Shown: positions 1-10,815 of the stretch, piece by piece
Layout: each line of letters opens with the position of its first letter
Position numbering within the stretch: the stretch's first letter is position 1
DNA from: Cyrtodaria siliqua
Taxonomy: Eukaryota > Mollusca > Bivalvia > Adapedonta > Hiatellidae
Direction of reading: 5' to 3'
DNA: 64,000 nt
Assembly: GCA_037043455.1 (NCBI GenBank)
Contig: JAWPHD010000287.1
Span: 124,001-188,000 of the forward strand
Program-made: the position numbers and the translations under genes
Notes under the pieces: generated by a model
Told to the model about the DNA's origin: nothing
Seen by the model: only the letters and a program-made list of their open reading frames with translations
Databases searched by the model: none

Positions 1-2
1 TA

Positions 3-1139
3 CACAAATGTTCACATTGTGATAAAATGTTCAACGAGGCAGTAGCACTTCGAAGGCACATAATCATACATACTGGCGAGAAATCTTTAAAAAGCGAATT
101 CTCTGGACCAGTATCTACACAATCAACTTCTTTACAATTTTTGAAAACAGAGGATGACATTGACAGTGATGTCGACGACATCTCATTAGCTTCTCTAAAG
201 AAGCATAAGTGCCCAGAATGCGGCAAAATGTTTAAGAAGTCAGTTCAACTTAAGCAGCACATTTGGAGACATACTGGTGAGAAACCATTCAAATGTCAAT
301 TCTGTGACAAAGCATTTACGAGAACGTCTATTTTACAGAAGCACATGTTCTTACATACTGGAAAAACATTCAACACTAAAGTAGAGAAGACCGTATCTTC
401 TCACCAATGTCCACATTGTGAAAAAATGTTTAAGATGTCTTGCCGTCTTAAAGAGCACTTAAAAGTACATACTGGTGAGAAACCGTTCAAATGCCAGGAA
501 TGTGAAAAGTCATTTGCTAAAGGCTGTAATTTAAAAAAGCACATGCGGGTTCATACTGGTGAGAAGCCATATGTTTGTAAGTTTTGTGGAAAAAGCTTTC
601 GTCAATCATCCTATTTGACAATCCATGAGAAATGTCATACCGGTGAGAGGCCGTACTTGTGTGATTTCTGTGGCCAACACTTTACACAAAAGAATGCCCT
701 ACAAAGTCACATAGCATACAAGCATGAGGGAGAGATCAATTCCTTCACGGGAGTTCGAGAAAAACCTCACAAATGTTCTTCTTGTGATAAAGCGTTTTCA
801 ACAAAAAATGATCTCAAAGTTCACATGAGCGTACATACTGGAGACAAGCCCTTCGCGTGTCTTGAATGCGGCAAGACCTTTTCAAAAGCGTTCCGGGTGA
901 AAACTCATATGCGCCTTCATGTTGGAGAAAAATGTAATATATGTGACAAAAGGTTTACAGAACTAAAACGGCACATGCAAACTCACAAAGTTAAAAGACT
1001 TCGTTCAAGTGGAAGGAAGGAATATGCATGCCATCTTTGTGGAAGCTCGTTTCCAAGATTGCATCTGGTAAAAGCTCATATAAGTATTCTCCATGATAGA
1101 GAAACATATAAAACAGAATTAGAAATTAAAAAGGAATAA
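3..1139 (+). CDS. C2H2 zinc-finger protein, 3' part of gene (5' cut by window edge)
   Basis: The reading frame is already open at base 3, where the first Cys pair of a finger is visible before the first ATG at 27, so 27 is not the true start. Eleven C2H2 fingers follow, most joined by TGEKP-type linkers, as in DNA-binding multi-finger transcription factors acting in the nucleus. Finger 1 is separated from finger 2 by about 45 residues rich in Asp, Glu and Ser (roughly residues 20-58 counted from base 27). Fingers 2-9 are regular, but finger 7 is followed by a longer linker. Finger 10 is shortened: only two residues lie between its Phe and Leu instead of five. Finger 11 ends with HISILH before a basic tail and a TAA at 1137. 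No KRAB, SCAN or BTB domain lies in the visible part. The remaining exons would be upstream. No AATAAA signal is evident just downstream. The DNA target cannot be stated. Confidence 0.93.
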   Translation, partial: HKCSHCDKMFNEAVALRRHIIIHTGEKSLKSEFSGPVSTQSTSLQFLKTEDDIDSDVDDISLASLKKHKCPECGKMFKKSVQLKQHIWRHTGEKPFKCQFCDKAFTRTSILQKHMFLHTGKTFNTKVEKTVSSHQCPHCEKMFKMSCRLKEHLKVHTGEKPFKCQECEKSFAKGCNLKKHMRVHTGEKPYVCKFCGKSFRQSSYLTIHEKCHTGERPYLCDFCGQHFTQKNALQSHIAYKHEGEINSFTGVREKPHKCSSCDKAFSTKNDLKVHMSVHTGDKPFACLECGKTFSKAFRVKTHMRLHVGEKCNICDKRFTELKRHMQTHKVKRLRSSGRKEYACHLCGSSFPRLHLVKAHISILHDRETYKTELEIKKE

Positions 1140-1198
1140 TATGACATGTATGTAAATGGGAGAGATTAAACAGTACAGGCATACATGTATATCAATAG

Positions 1199-1487
1199 TG
1201 CCTCCGTGGTCAAGAGGGTAAAGACATTGAGTTTGAAACCTTGTTGCCACTCTCCGCTGCGGGTTCGAATCCACTGGGAGCTTGACTCATAACTGAGAAG
1301 TGTAGATTCTTACGGGAGATATATGTAGTACTCGTTTGTCCCAGGAATAAGTGGGTGGTCTGCTTCCACCACCAAAAATCGACCGTCATACATAGTCTAA
1401 AATGTGTCTAAAATGTGCTGAAAAATAACCTGAATCACAAAACAAACAAACAAATGACAATAGGAAAGTCTGAACATTAAAGCCATT
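1199..1487 (+). mobile_element. tRNA-derived SINE with 15-bp target-site duplication
   Basis: The head has a pol III A box (TGGTCAAGAGGG at about 1207) and a B box (GGTTCGAATCC at about 1262) spaced as in a tRNA with a long variable arm (Leu/Ser-like). A tRNA-unrelated body and an A/C-rich AAACAAACAAACAAA stretch follow near the 3' end. The insert is bracketed by perfect direct repeats CATGTATATCAATAG at 1184-1198 and 1488-1502, the mark of LINE-driven retroposition. It lies 60 bp past the stop codon of the zinc-finger gene, so it may be in its 3' UTR. Confidence 0.8.
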
Positions 1488-1619
1488 CATGTATATCAAT
1501 AGGAGAAACTACTAATGTTTAAAGAAACAATCACTTAGGGAAAATCTCAATTGAAAGTTGTGTGGAAAGTTATACTCTTACCAAGTTATCTGAATTTAAA
1601 AAGTAATAGCGTACATGTA

Positions 1620-3371
1620 TGTACGGACACATGTGAGGATATTAAATGTACAATTTTGAGGATGTTAATTTTTCATATGTATATAAACATGTACTTGTGA
1701 CAAAGTAAATTTTCATATAGAAACATATACACATGTGAGAATGTTAACTTTCATATGTTTACATATACACATGTGAGAATGTAAACTTTCATAAAGAAAC
1801 ATGTACACATGTGAGAATGTAAACTTTCATATAGAAACATGTACACATGTGAGAATGTAAACTTCATATAGAAACATATACACATGTGAGAAACATATAT
1901 ACATGTGAGCATGTAAACTTCATATAGAAACATATACACACGTGAGAATGTAAACTTTCATATAGAAACATGTACACATGTGAGAATGTAAACTTCTTAT
2001 AGAAACATATACACATGTGAGAAACATATACACATGTCATTGTGAGAATGTAAACTTCATATAGAAACATATACACATGTAAGAATGTAAACTTCATATA
2101 CATGATATAGGAACATACATTGTATACACATGTGAGAATGTAAACTTTCATATAGAAACATGTACACATGTGAGAATGTAAACTTTCATATAGAAACATA
2201 TACACCTGTGAGAATGTAAACTTTCATATAGAAACATATACACATGTGAGAACGTAAATGTTAATGTTCATTTAGAAACATGTACACATGTAAGAATGTC
2301 AACTTTCATATAGAAACATATACACATGTGAGAATGTAAACTTTATATAGAAACGTGTACACATGTGAGTATGTAAACTTTCATATAGAAACGTGTACAC
2401 ATGTGAAAATGTTAAGTTTCATATAGAAACATGTACACATGTGAGAATGTAAACTTTCATACAGAAACGTGTACACATGTGAGAATGTTAACTTTCATAT
2501 AGAAACATGTACACATGTGAGAATGTAAACTTTCATATAGAAACATGTACACATAGGGGAATGTAAACTTCATATAGAAACATGTACACATGTGAGAATG
2601 TAAACTTCATAAAAAAACATGTACACATGTGAGAATGTAAACTTTCATCTAGAAACATGTACACATGTGAGAATGTAAACTTCATATAGAAACATATACA
2701 CATGTGAGTATGTAAACATCATATAGAAACATTTACACATAGGGGAATGTAAACTTCATATAGAAACATATATACATGTGAGAATGTAAACTTCATATAG
2801 AAACATGTACACATGTGAGAATGTAAACTTCATATAGAAACATGTACACATGTGAGAATGTAAACTTCATATGGAAACATATACACATGTGAGAATGTAA
2901 ACATCATATAGAAACATGTACACATAGGGGAATGTAAACTTCATATAGAAACATGTACACATAGGGGAATGTTAACTTTCATATAGAAACATGTACACAT
3001 GTGAGAATGTTAACTTCATATAGAAAAATATACACATGTGAGAATGTAAACTTCATATAGAAACATGTACACATGTGAGAATGTTAACTTTCATATAGAA
3101 ACATGTACACGTGAAAATGTAACATATAGAAATATGTACACATGTGAGAATGTAAACTTCATATAGAAACATATACACATGTGAGAATGTAAACTTTCAT
3201 ATAGAAACATGTGAGAATGTAAAATTTCATATAGAAAGGTGTACACATGTGAGAATGTTAACTTTCATATAGAAACATGTACACATGTGAGAATGTAAAC
3301 TTCATATAGAAACATGTTCACATGTGAGAATGTAAACTTCATTGGAAAATTATACACATGTGAGAATGTTA
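1620..3371. repeat. 38-39-bp minisatellite array, about 43 units
   Basis: The unit contains ACATGTACACATGTGAGAAT followed by a GTAAACTTTCATATAGAA block. Units alternate between 38 and 39 bp through a CTT/CTTT difference. The first 80 bp are degenerate. ACATGT palindromes occur in almost every unit. Minus-strand open frames across the array are a by-product of the periodicity. Degenerate units recur at 5083-5165, 5505-5540, 5645-5715 and 6140-6200, so the array was once longer and has been split by insertions. Confidence 0.95.
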
Positions 3372-5080
3372 ATCAAAGATCAGCAGAGCTTATGCCATGG
3401 TGCGGTGTCCGTCGTCCGCCCGTCTGTTCGTCCGTAAACTTTTTTTTGTAGTGACTACTCCTCTGAAACTACTATGGATTTTCATGAATCTTCACAGGAA
3501 TGTTTCTCTTGATGTTTAGTTGATCCTATCAAAATTTCAAGATGGCCGCCATGGCTAAAAATAGACTTTTAAAAAACAACTTTGTAGCGACTACTTCCTG
3601 AAAACTATAAGTGATATTGATATGGGATTCTTTCGAAAACTAGTTTGATGCAACATCAAACATGGCTGCCAATAGCCATCTTTGTTTACGTAGAGTTGTA
3701 TAGTAAAAACTTGTAGCGATTACTCCTGAAACTACTTGACGGATTTTCATAAAACTTCACAGGATTGTTGCTCTTGATGTGTAATTGTTCCTAGCAAAAT
3801 TTCAGCTCGGCTCGGCCAGAAATTTAAGATGGCCGCCACGGCTAAAAATAGATTTTTGAAAAACAAGTTTGTACCAACTACTTCTTGAAAACTATAAGTG
3901 ATATTGATATGGGACTTTTTCTAAATTGATTCGACCTTAAACATGGCCGCCAGCGGCCATCTTTGTGTACATTGAGTTAGCGGCCATCTTTGTGTACATT
4001 GAGTTATATAATAAAAACCTGTAGCGACTACTCCTCTGAAACTACTGGATGGATTTTCATGAAACTGTATGGAAATGTTGCCCATTAAGTCTAGTTGATC
4101 CTAGCAAAAAGTCATGTTGATGTGAAATCCAAGATGGCCACCAAAGCTACAAATAGATTAAAAAAAACAAGTTTGAAGCGACTACTTCTTAAAAACTATA
4201 ATTGATATTGATATGAGACTTTTTCTAAAATGATCAGCATGACATGATGTAGGTCCTTGTCGAAAATCATTTGATTCGATGTTAAATATGGCTGCCTGCG
4301 GCCATCTTTGTTTACATAGAGTTATATAGTAAAAACTTGTAGCGACTGCTCCTCTGAAATTACTTGACAGATTTTCATGAAACTTAACAGGAATGTTTCT
4401 TTTGATGTTAAGTTGATCCTAGCAAAATTTCAGGCCGGCCGGAAATTCAAGATGGCCACCATGGCTAAAAATAGACTTTTAAAAAACAACTTTGTAGCGA
4501 CTACTTCCTGAAAACTACAAGTGATATTGATATGGGACTTTTTCTAAAATGATCAGCATGACATGATGTCGGTCCTTGTCGAAAATTATTTTGATTCAAC
4601 ATTAAACATGGCTGCCAGTAGCCATCTTTGTTTACATAGAGTTATATAGTAAAAACTTGTAGCGATTACTCCTCTGAAACTACTTGACGGATGTTCATGA
4701 AACTTAACAGGAATGTTGCTCTTGAGGTCTAATTGATCCTAGCAAAATTTCAGGTCGACCGGAAATTCAAGATGGCCGCCACATCTAAAAGTAGGTTAAA
4801 AAACAACAAATTTGTAGCGACTACTTCCTGTAAACGATAAGTGATATTGATATGGGACTTTTTCTAAAATGATCAGCATGACATGATGTTGGTCCTTGTT
4901 GAAAATTATTTTGAATCAACATTAAACTTGGCTGCCACAGCCATCTTTGTATAGAGTTACATAGTAAACACTTGTAGCGACTACTCCTCTGAAACTACTT
5001 GACAGATTTTCATGAAACTTCACAGGACTGCTGATCTAGCTATCAAAACCTATCAGTAGAGCTTGAAGGACATTGACCTC
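3372..5080. mobile_element. Dispersed repeat with about 5-6 internal ~317-bp units, inserted in the 39-bp array
   Basis: It starts ATCAGCAGAGCTTATGCCAT followed by CCGTCCGT-type sequence; a related start occurs at 9131. Inside, a block (GCGACTACTCCTCTGAAACT, then AAGATGGCCGCC) recurs at about 3450, 3715, 4022, 4338, 4656 and 4974, with later spacings of 316-318 bp. Minisatellite units lie on both sides, so this is an insertion. There are no clear terminal inverted repeats, no coding frame and no clean target duplication. It is probably a non-autonomous element; the class is unknown. Confidence 0.6.
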
Positions 5081-5715
5081 TTGTTAAATATATGCACATG
5101 TGAGAATGGTAACTTTCATATATTAAACATATATAAGCGTGAGTATTTTAACTTGAGAATGTGAGATTCTATCACATAACTACAAAAAAGCCTTATAAGC
5201 AAAATACTTATTATATATTGCTTATGTGTAACGTTGTCTTATGATAATGATGTCAGTGATGATGTCATATGTTGACTCTTTCTTCTCCATACGACACTGA
5301 AAAACGGAATTACCTCGCCAATTTCCGTAATCCAGTCTTTTAAACGGTATGGATATTATCGAGGCAATTCTGAAGCACACTGAGCTGAATGGAAAAAAAT
5401 GAACGATGGTTTGGCATTTATTTGCATTTTATTACACTCTTGTAATATGATGTTACATCATGTATATATATCATCGCTTTACTACACTCCCACGCTGCAG
5501 GTTATGTGATAAAAACATATACACGTGATAATGTGACTTCCATTTCTAATGAATGATTTTACATTAGTGCCTGTTCAATTTTGAATTTATTTAACGAGTT
5601 GGATACAATTACATGATGCGACTCTGAGACTGTGATTTTATGTGATTAAAACATATACAGATGTGAGTATTTTAACGTTCATGTATGAAAATGTGCACAT
5701 GTAAGTTTTTTTAAC
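5081..5715. other. Degenerate minisatellite remnants and AT-rich spacer
   Basis: Scattered decayed 39-bp units (5083-5165, 5505-5540, 5645-5715) are separated by unique-looking AT-rich sequence. I see no coding region or RNA gene. Confidence 0.6.
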
Positions 5716-6146
5716 TTTTATAAAGCCCCATGTGGTTTTCGGGGGCCCCGTTTGGTCACGGGGCAAAGAATAGGGCCACTGCAGATCCCTTTGGAGGGAT
5801 AGGCAGAGGGGTAGAATCCCCCCAAATTCATGTTCATTTTATCATTTTTTGTTCATGTTCATTAAAGGTCTTCATCATGATCCCTGCATTGTTTCAGGTG
5901 CTATCTCGCTCGCATCAAAAGAGCAGTAGCAGAAAAACAATAACGTGGCTCCAGCGTAAATGGAGTTTCTACGATAGAATTTGCAGCAACTCTGCAGTTC
6001 AGGGTGAGAAGGTTCTAGGCCCATTTTCCATATTTTATCTCGATGTACATCGAAGATGAGCCTGGCATGTTCATGCCTTTAAGGCGCCATATAACCTTTT
6101 CATGTGTTGGTGCGCCTTAAAACCCCAATTCAATTCAATTCAATTT
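5716..6146 (+). mobile_element. N1 retroposon, full-length-like copy with (AATTC)n tail
   Basis: This is one of five related copies here (also 7496-7667, 8523-8873, 8940-9120, 11480-11868). Shared landmarks are a GGGGCAAAGAATAGGGCCAC block near the 5' end, GTAAATGGAGT in the middle, GGCGCCATATAACC and GGTGCGCCTTAAAACCCCA near the 3' end, and a terminal AATTC repeat. The open frame across it (5730-6059) is not conserved between copies, so I treat it as non-coding. It sits among decayed 39-bp units. Confidence 0.75.
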
Positions 6147-6196
6147 ATATATAAACATATACACATGTGATGATGTTAACTTTCATATAAACATGT

Positions 6197-7120
6197 ATTT
6201 CAGAGTGTCATAATTAGTACATTACTAAATGCAGGGCTCAAATTTAAGCTGGCTTACTGGCAAAATGCACGTGACACTTTCAGAATGCAAGTAAACTTTT
6301 CAAGTACTGGCAAACATTTGCAAGTGCATCAAAATACCTTACTTGTTTAATTTAGAATACCATGGCTGCTTTTTTTTTTAAACATATGCTTTCATATAAA
6401 TTGTGTTTTAATATTTTTAAGTTTTCCTGATATGTCTTTGTATTTGTATGACACATATGGAATCTAGCATGTTTGCTACCGATAACATGAGTGATCTTGT
6501 GCTTTTTGCTTTTTGTTACATATTTGTACTTACACATACAACTGTTACCAAACATGCTACTGGCGAAATGTTGCCAGTCCAAATTGTCGCTACATTTGAG
6601 CCCTGAAATGTAAAGTGTACCTCTAGGGTGCCATAATTAGTACATTACTAAATGTAAACTGTACCTCTAGAGTGTCATAATTAGAACATTACTAAATGTT
6701 AACTGTTCCTCTAGAGTGTCATAATTAGTACATTACTAAATGTAAACTGTACCTCTAGAGTGTCATAATTAGTACATTACTAAATGTAAACTGTTCCTCT
6801 AGAGTGTCATAATTAGTACATTACTAAATGTAAACTGTACCTCTAGATGCCATAATTAGTACATTACTAAATGTAAACTGTACCACTAGAGTGCCATAAT
6901 TAGTACATTATTAAATGTAAACTGTACCACTAGAGTGCCATACTTAGTACATTACTAAATGCAGACTATATCTAGGGTGCCATAATTAATACATTACTAA
7001 ATGTAAACTGTACATTTAGGGTGCCATAATTAGATTACTAAATGTCAACTGTATATCTAGGGTGTCATAATTAGTACATTTCTAACTGTAAACTGTCATA
7101 ATTAGTACAAACTGTACACG
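6197..7120. repeat. 44-bp minisatellite array, about 12 units, split by a MITE
   Basis: The unit is built on GTGTCATAATTAGTACATTA plus CTAAATGTAAACTGTACCTC. The spacing is 44 bp (for example 6721 to 6765). One unit lies before the MITE at 6232-6605 and the rest after it. The last units are degenerate. Confidence 0.92.
6232..6605. mobile_element. MITE, hAT-like terminal inverted repeats
   Basis: The element starts CAGGGCTCAAAT and ends with its exact reverse complement (12-bp perfect inverted repeat). AAATG flanks it on both sides (6227-6231 and 6606-6610). The adjacent 44-bp units show the uninterrupted ACTAAATGTAAACTG, so the target sequence is known. The interior is non-coding. CAGGG termini suggest hAT, but hAT duplications are usually 8 bp and only 5 bp match here, so the class is tentative. 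Confidence 0.75.
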
Positions 7121-7409
7121 TTAGAATTAAGCTGAATGTTACCAAAATTAGCATGCGAGACTCAACCATTTACCTCTGTCCTGTGCATTGGTGGTAGGTC
7201 ACATTGAGTTTCGGAGTTATATTTTAAAAGTGTGAAACTCGTATAATAAATTGTTGTAACTTATTCTCCTTTGTGCCAAATACCTTTTCGTGTATATATT
7301 TTAATTGTACATACTTTATGACTTGTTTTCTGCATATATACGTGTTATGCCTAGTCATGTTTGAATCATATGAAGTATTTAATATATACTTATATTTAAC
7401 ATATTTATT
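7121..7409. other. AT-rich spacer, nothing recognised
   Basis: I see no coding frame, repeat unit or RNA gene in this stretch. Confidence 0.5.
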
Positions 7410-8480
7410 GTCTCGCCCACTATAGTGGGTAGCGAGACATAGCAGTCAATTTTCCGTCGGCGTCCGCATTTTAAATCAACTATATCTCAACAACCCCTTC
7501 AAAAACCAGAATTTGCAGCAACTCTGCAGTTCAGGGTGAGAAGGTTCTAGGCCCATTTTCCATATTTTATCTCGATGTACATGGAAGATAAGCCTGGCAT
7601 GTTCATGCCTTTTAGGCGCCATATAACCTTTTCATTTGTTGGTGCGCCTTAAAACCCCAATTCAATTCAACAACCAATGCTCGAATCTTTCTTTTCTGAA
7701 ACTTTGTCAGATGCTTTGTTGGGTCAAGGGACATCACGTAATGCCAAAACTACCAAGGTTAAGGTCATATTTTGGTTATTTTCCCAAAACATAACTTTGG
7801 TTAGGTAAGTTAATCTCGGTTAACTGTATGTGATTGCCTCATTTTGTATGTTTGATACTTGGTCATATGTATGGTTGGCATTGGTGGACATCCCTGAACG
7901 ACACATATTACCAAGGTCAATATCATATTTTGCTTATTTTCCTCAAACTTAACCATTTTTAGATAACTTTACCTCAGTTAACTTTATGAGATTGCCTCAC
8001 TTTATGTCTTTGATACTGGGTTATATACATTGTTGGCATTGGTGGACATTGCTGAACGACAAAAAATACCAAGGTCAATGTCATGTTTTGCGTTATTTAC
8101 CCTAAACATTAGTTTGGTTAGGTAAGTTAACCTCAGTTAACTTTTTCTGATAACTAATTTCTTTGTTTAATACTTGGTCATATGTATTATTGGCATTGAT
8201 GGACATCACTGAACGACAAAAAAATACCAAGGTCAATGTCATGTTTTGCATTATTACTCCAAACTTAACCTTGCTTAGGTAACAACCTCAGTTAACTTAT
8301 GTGATTGCCTCACTTTTTGTCTTTGCTACTTGGTCATATATATTGCTGCCATTAGTGGACATCGCTGAACGACAAAAGGCATCAAGGTCAAGGTCGTATT
8401 TTGCGTTATTTTCACCAAACTACACTCTGGTTAAACCAATTCTTACGATTACCTCGCTTTTATTTGTTTGATACCTCACA
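7410..8480. repeat. Element with terminal hairpin and five ~158-bp tandem units
   Basis: It opens with a 29-bp hairpin (7410-7438: GTCTCGC / GCGAGAC around the palindrome CCCACTATAGTGGG). Five units follow, recognisable by ACCAAGGTCAAT, GTTAGGTAAGTTAACCTCAG and TTGGCATTGGTGGACAT. The unit starts are at about 7752, 7911, 8069, 8227 and 8382. An N1 copy (7496-7667) lies in the 5' part. It is non-coding. The layout resembles mollusc non-autonomous elements that carry nucleosome-length internal repeats, which is an inference. Confidence 0.7.
7496..7667 (+). mobile_element. N1 retroposon, 5'-truncated copy
   Basis: Only the 3' half of N1 is present, ending in the AATTC tail. CAACAACC occurs at 7488-7495 and 7668-7675 as a probable 8-bp target duplication, with about 15 extra bases at the 5' junction. 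This 5' truncation is typical of target-primed reverse transcription. Confidence 0.7.
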
Positions 8481-8522
8481 CCGATGTCTTGTTTAGAAAC
8501 TACATGTAGTTACATCACATGC

Positions 8523-8873
8523 CCCCGTTTGGTTGCCGGGGTAGAATACAACCACTGCAATCTCACAAACAAACGGTCACATGCAGAGGGATAGGACCCC
8601 CCATTCATATTCGTGTAATTTTTTATCATGCTCATTCAAGGTCTTTATCATGACACCGCGTATGCAAACGTGGAAACGTTTCTCTATCGTAAATGGAGTG
8701 TCTACTACAGAATTTGTAGCAACTCTGCAGTTCTGGAGGCAAGAAGGTTTTAGGCCCATTCTCCATATTTTGGCTTGATGTAAATGGAGGATGAGCCTGG
8801 CACGTTCGTTCCTGTTAGGCGCCTTGTAACCTTTCTTGTCTTGGTGCGCCTTAAAATCCGATTCAAATCAATA
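8523..8873 (+). mobile_element. N1 retroposon with 11-bp target-site duplication
   Basis: This copy begins CCCCGTTTGGTTGCCGGGG, keeps the AAATGGAGTGTCTAC middle block, and ends GGTGCGCCTTAAAATCC plus a decayed AATTC tail. ACATCACATGC occurs at 8512-8522 and 8874-8884, which defines both ends. Confidence 0.78.
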
Positions 8874-8939
8874 ACATCACATGCTCATATCAACATATGT
8901 GCATGATACATTTGATGCCACATTATCTCTAATGATCCA

Positions 8940-9120
8940 CCCTCATGTCCCCCGTGTGGTTGGCATGGTTGCCGGCGTAAAATGCAACCACTGCAATCTC
9001 ACACACACACACACTGTCACATGCAGAGGGGTAGGACACCCCTTCCCACCCCCATCCGACTCCCATTCGTATTCATTTTGTCATTTTAACCTCTCATGTG
9101 TTGGTGCGCCAATTCAATTC
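8940..9120 (+). mobile_element. N1 retroposon, internally deleted copy
   Basis: The 5' block (CCCCCGTGTGGTTGGC to AGAGGGGTAGGAC) is joined directly to the 3' end (GTGTTGGTGCGCCAATTCAA). The middle 200 bp are missing. A short CA run (9000-9015) lies inside. Confidence 0.65.
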
Positions 9121-9239
9121 TACCCACAGATCAGCAGAGCTTATGCTATGGCGCATTCTCAGGCGGTCATCCGTTTGTTGGCTTCTCTAGAAATGGAGGC
9201 AATGTAAGATCCTCTAAACATTGCTTAGTAAATTATTAA

Positions 9240-9660
9240 TTAATGACGGATGCAGAGGAGAGTACTAATTTATTTAAGACGGATGCAAAGGAGAGTACTA
9301 AAGCCGAGCGTCCATTTGTACGTGATCCGTGTCCGTGAAAAATCGGTTATATAGAGAAAATGTTGAAACAGCATCCATTGTCCGTGTCCGCGACGAATCG
9401 CACAATGTGGGATTTTTGACGGATACGGACAGTACGGACGCGTATACGGACACGGATCACGTACAAATGGCTGCTCGGCTTAAATTTATTTAAGACGGAT
9501 TCAAAGGAATGTTCTGTAATTAATGACCAATGCAAATTGAAGACGGATGCAAAGGAGAGTACTTCGTAATTTATGACCGATGCAAGAGAGTTAGTGCCTC
9601 ATAATTTATGACCGATGCAAAGTAGAGTATGTAGTTAATTTATGTTGATGCAATGCATAA
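9240..9660. repeat. 33-38-bp tandem repeat around GACGGATGCAAAGGAGAGTA
   Basis: The first two units are 33 bp apart (9245 and 9278). Later ones drift to about 38 bp and decay. A MITE (9302-9480) splits the array. At 9131-9185 a short fragment repeats the start of the 3372-5080 element. Confidence 0.85.
9302..9480. mobile_element. MITE with ~35-bp TIRs and TAA duplication (PIF/Harbinger-like)
   Basis: The ends are inverted repeats beginning AGCCGAGC and sharing CCATTTGTACGTGATCCGTG. They differ at two bases near positions 9-10. TAA is duplicated at 9299-9301 and 9481-9483. The neighbouring tandem unit at 9261-9280 reads straight through the site (GTACTAATTTATTTAAGACG) and serves as the empty site. 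A 3-bp TAA/TTA duplication is characteristic of PIF/Harbinger. The interior is GC-richer than its surroundings and non-coding. Confidence 0.85.
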
Positions 9661-9959
9661 TATTGTACACTATGAATGAATTCTGGTTAACGAGTAGCGT
9701 CTTTACGTATTGAACTGATAAGCACATTAAACGACCAATTTTGAGTTCTTCCGCTTGACTGACTTTGCACGATATCAAATATGGTTGGTCAGTAGTTAAT
9801 TTGAAGTCACGAATGAATCATGGGCTCCCTGGGTGCCCGTAGAGCTCAACTTAGCATAACCTACGAAATGTGCAATAATTTTGGTTTAGGTTGACATTCA
9901 ATATGTTGTTACTGACTATATATTCGTAGCTGAATCGTATTGGGTTATGGTCACCTGGC

Positions 9960-10300
9960 GTCAAGGTCAATGTTTCTAAAAACAGAAAAAACATTTCTGG
10001 GCAATAACTTTAGTTAGGAATGAGATATCGAAACAAGACTTGGTATGTAGATATCTGATATGGAAAGGAAGCTTGGGATTGCATTTGAGGTCACTGGGGT
10101 CAGAGTCACAGTCACTGTTACTAAAAACAAAACAAGTTCATGGGCTATACATTTAGTTAGGAATGAGATATTTCAATTTACATGGAAAGGATGGGAAGCT
10201 TGGGATTACATTTGCGGTCACAGGGCCTAGGTCATGTCACCGTTACTGAAATAAAAAACAATAATTCCGGGCAATTATTTTAGTTATGAGTGAGACAGAA
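9960..10300. repeat. Degenerate ~125-130-bp tandem repeat, 2-3 units
   Basis: Blocks GGAATGAGATAT, GGAAGCTTGGGATT and GGTCA-rich sequence recur. It is non-coding and diverged. Confidence 0.55.
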
Positions 10301-10724
10301 CTATTGGAAGAAAATTTATGGAAAATCTGGTTTTCATGGAATTTCCATGTTTCTTGTCTTTTCCGAAACCACAGTTATACCGAACATGAACAGCGGATAC
10401 AATCATCTAACTAGCATTGGCCCCGGGGTCTGTCCCGCCCTTGGGAAAATAGCCCATCGGTCATGACTTGGTAACCGTTGAGATCCTCACCCTTACTGGA
10501 CATGCACAGCATGTTTTCCGCAACCTCTTGTTCTAAATATGATGCGTTCTGGTTGACAGGTAGCTAAATAATCAGCACGTCAATTGTAACATCAAATAAA
10601 GATATTTTTAAAAACAAGATAAAATAATGTTTAAACGTTATGGACCCAATATGGTCTTAAACAAGTAGAGCGATACCGGCATTCTTGGACCTCTCGCTTA
10701 TATCATTGTTACATGTATATACGG

Positions 10725-10815
10725 TTTATGATTTAGTTAGAGGGCCTTAATGTTGAATAACCTTGTGCTAAGGAAGTTGTCTTTTATAAATAAAGATCAT
10801 TTTATTTATTTAGAT
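10725..10815 (+). mobile_element. Probable LINE 3' end
   Basis: GTTAGAGGGCCTTAATGTTG, a CTTTTATAAATAAAG block with an AATAAA signal and a TTTATTTATTTA tail resemble metazoan LINE 3' UTR ends, including a cognate at 59850-59945. No coding part is recognisable upstream (10300-10720 shows nothing else). Confidence 0.45.

Noticed and set aside
1199..1285. Functional tRNA gene
   Set aside because: A and B boxes are present, but the acceptor stem does not pair, a long body follows, and target duplications bracket 289 bp. It is a SINE.
3366..5085. TTAA target duplication (piggyBac-like) for the 3372-5080 element
   Set aside because: GTTAA lies at both edges, but the minisatellite phase does not resume as it should, and there are no terminal inverted repeats.
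5730..6059. 109-residue protein
   Set aside because: It lies within an N1 retroposon. The frame is not conserved in the other four copies.
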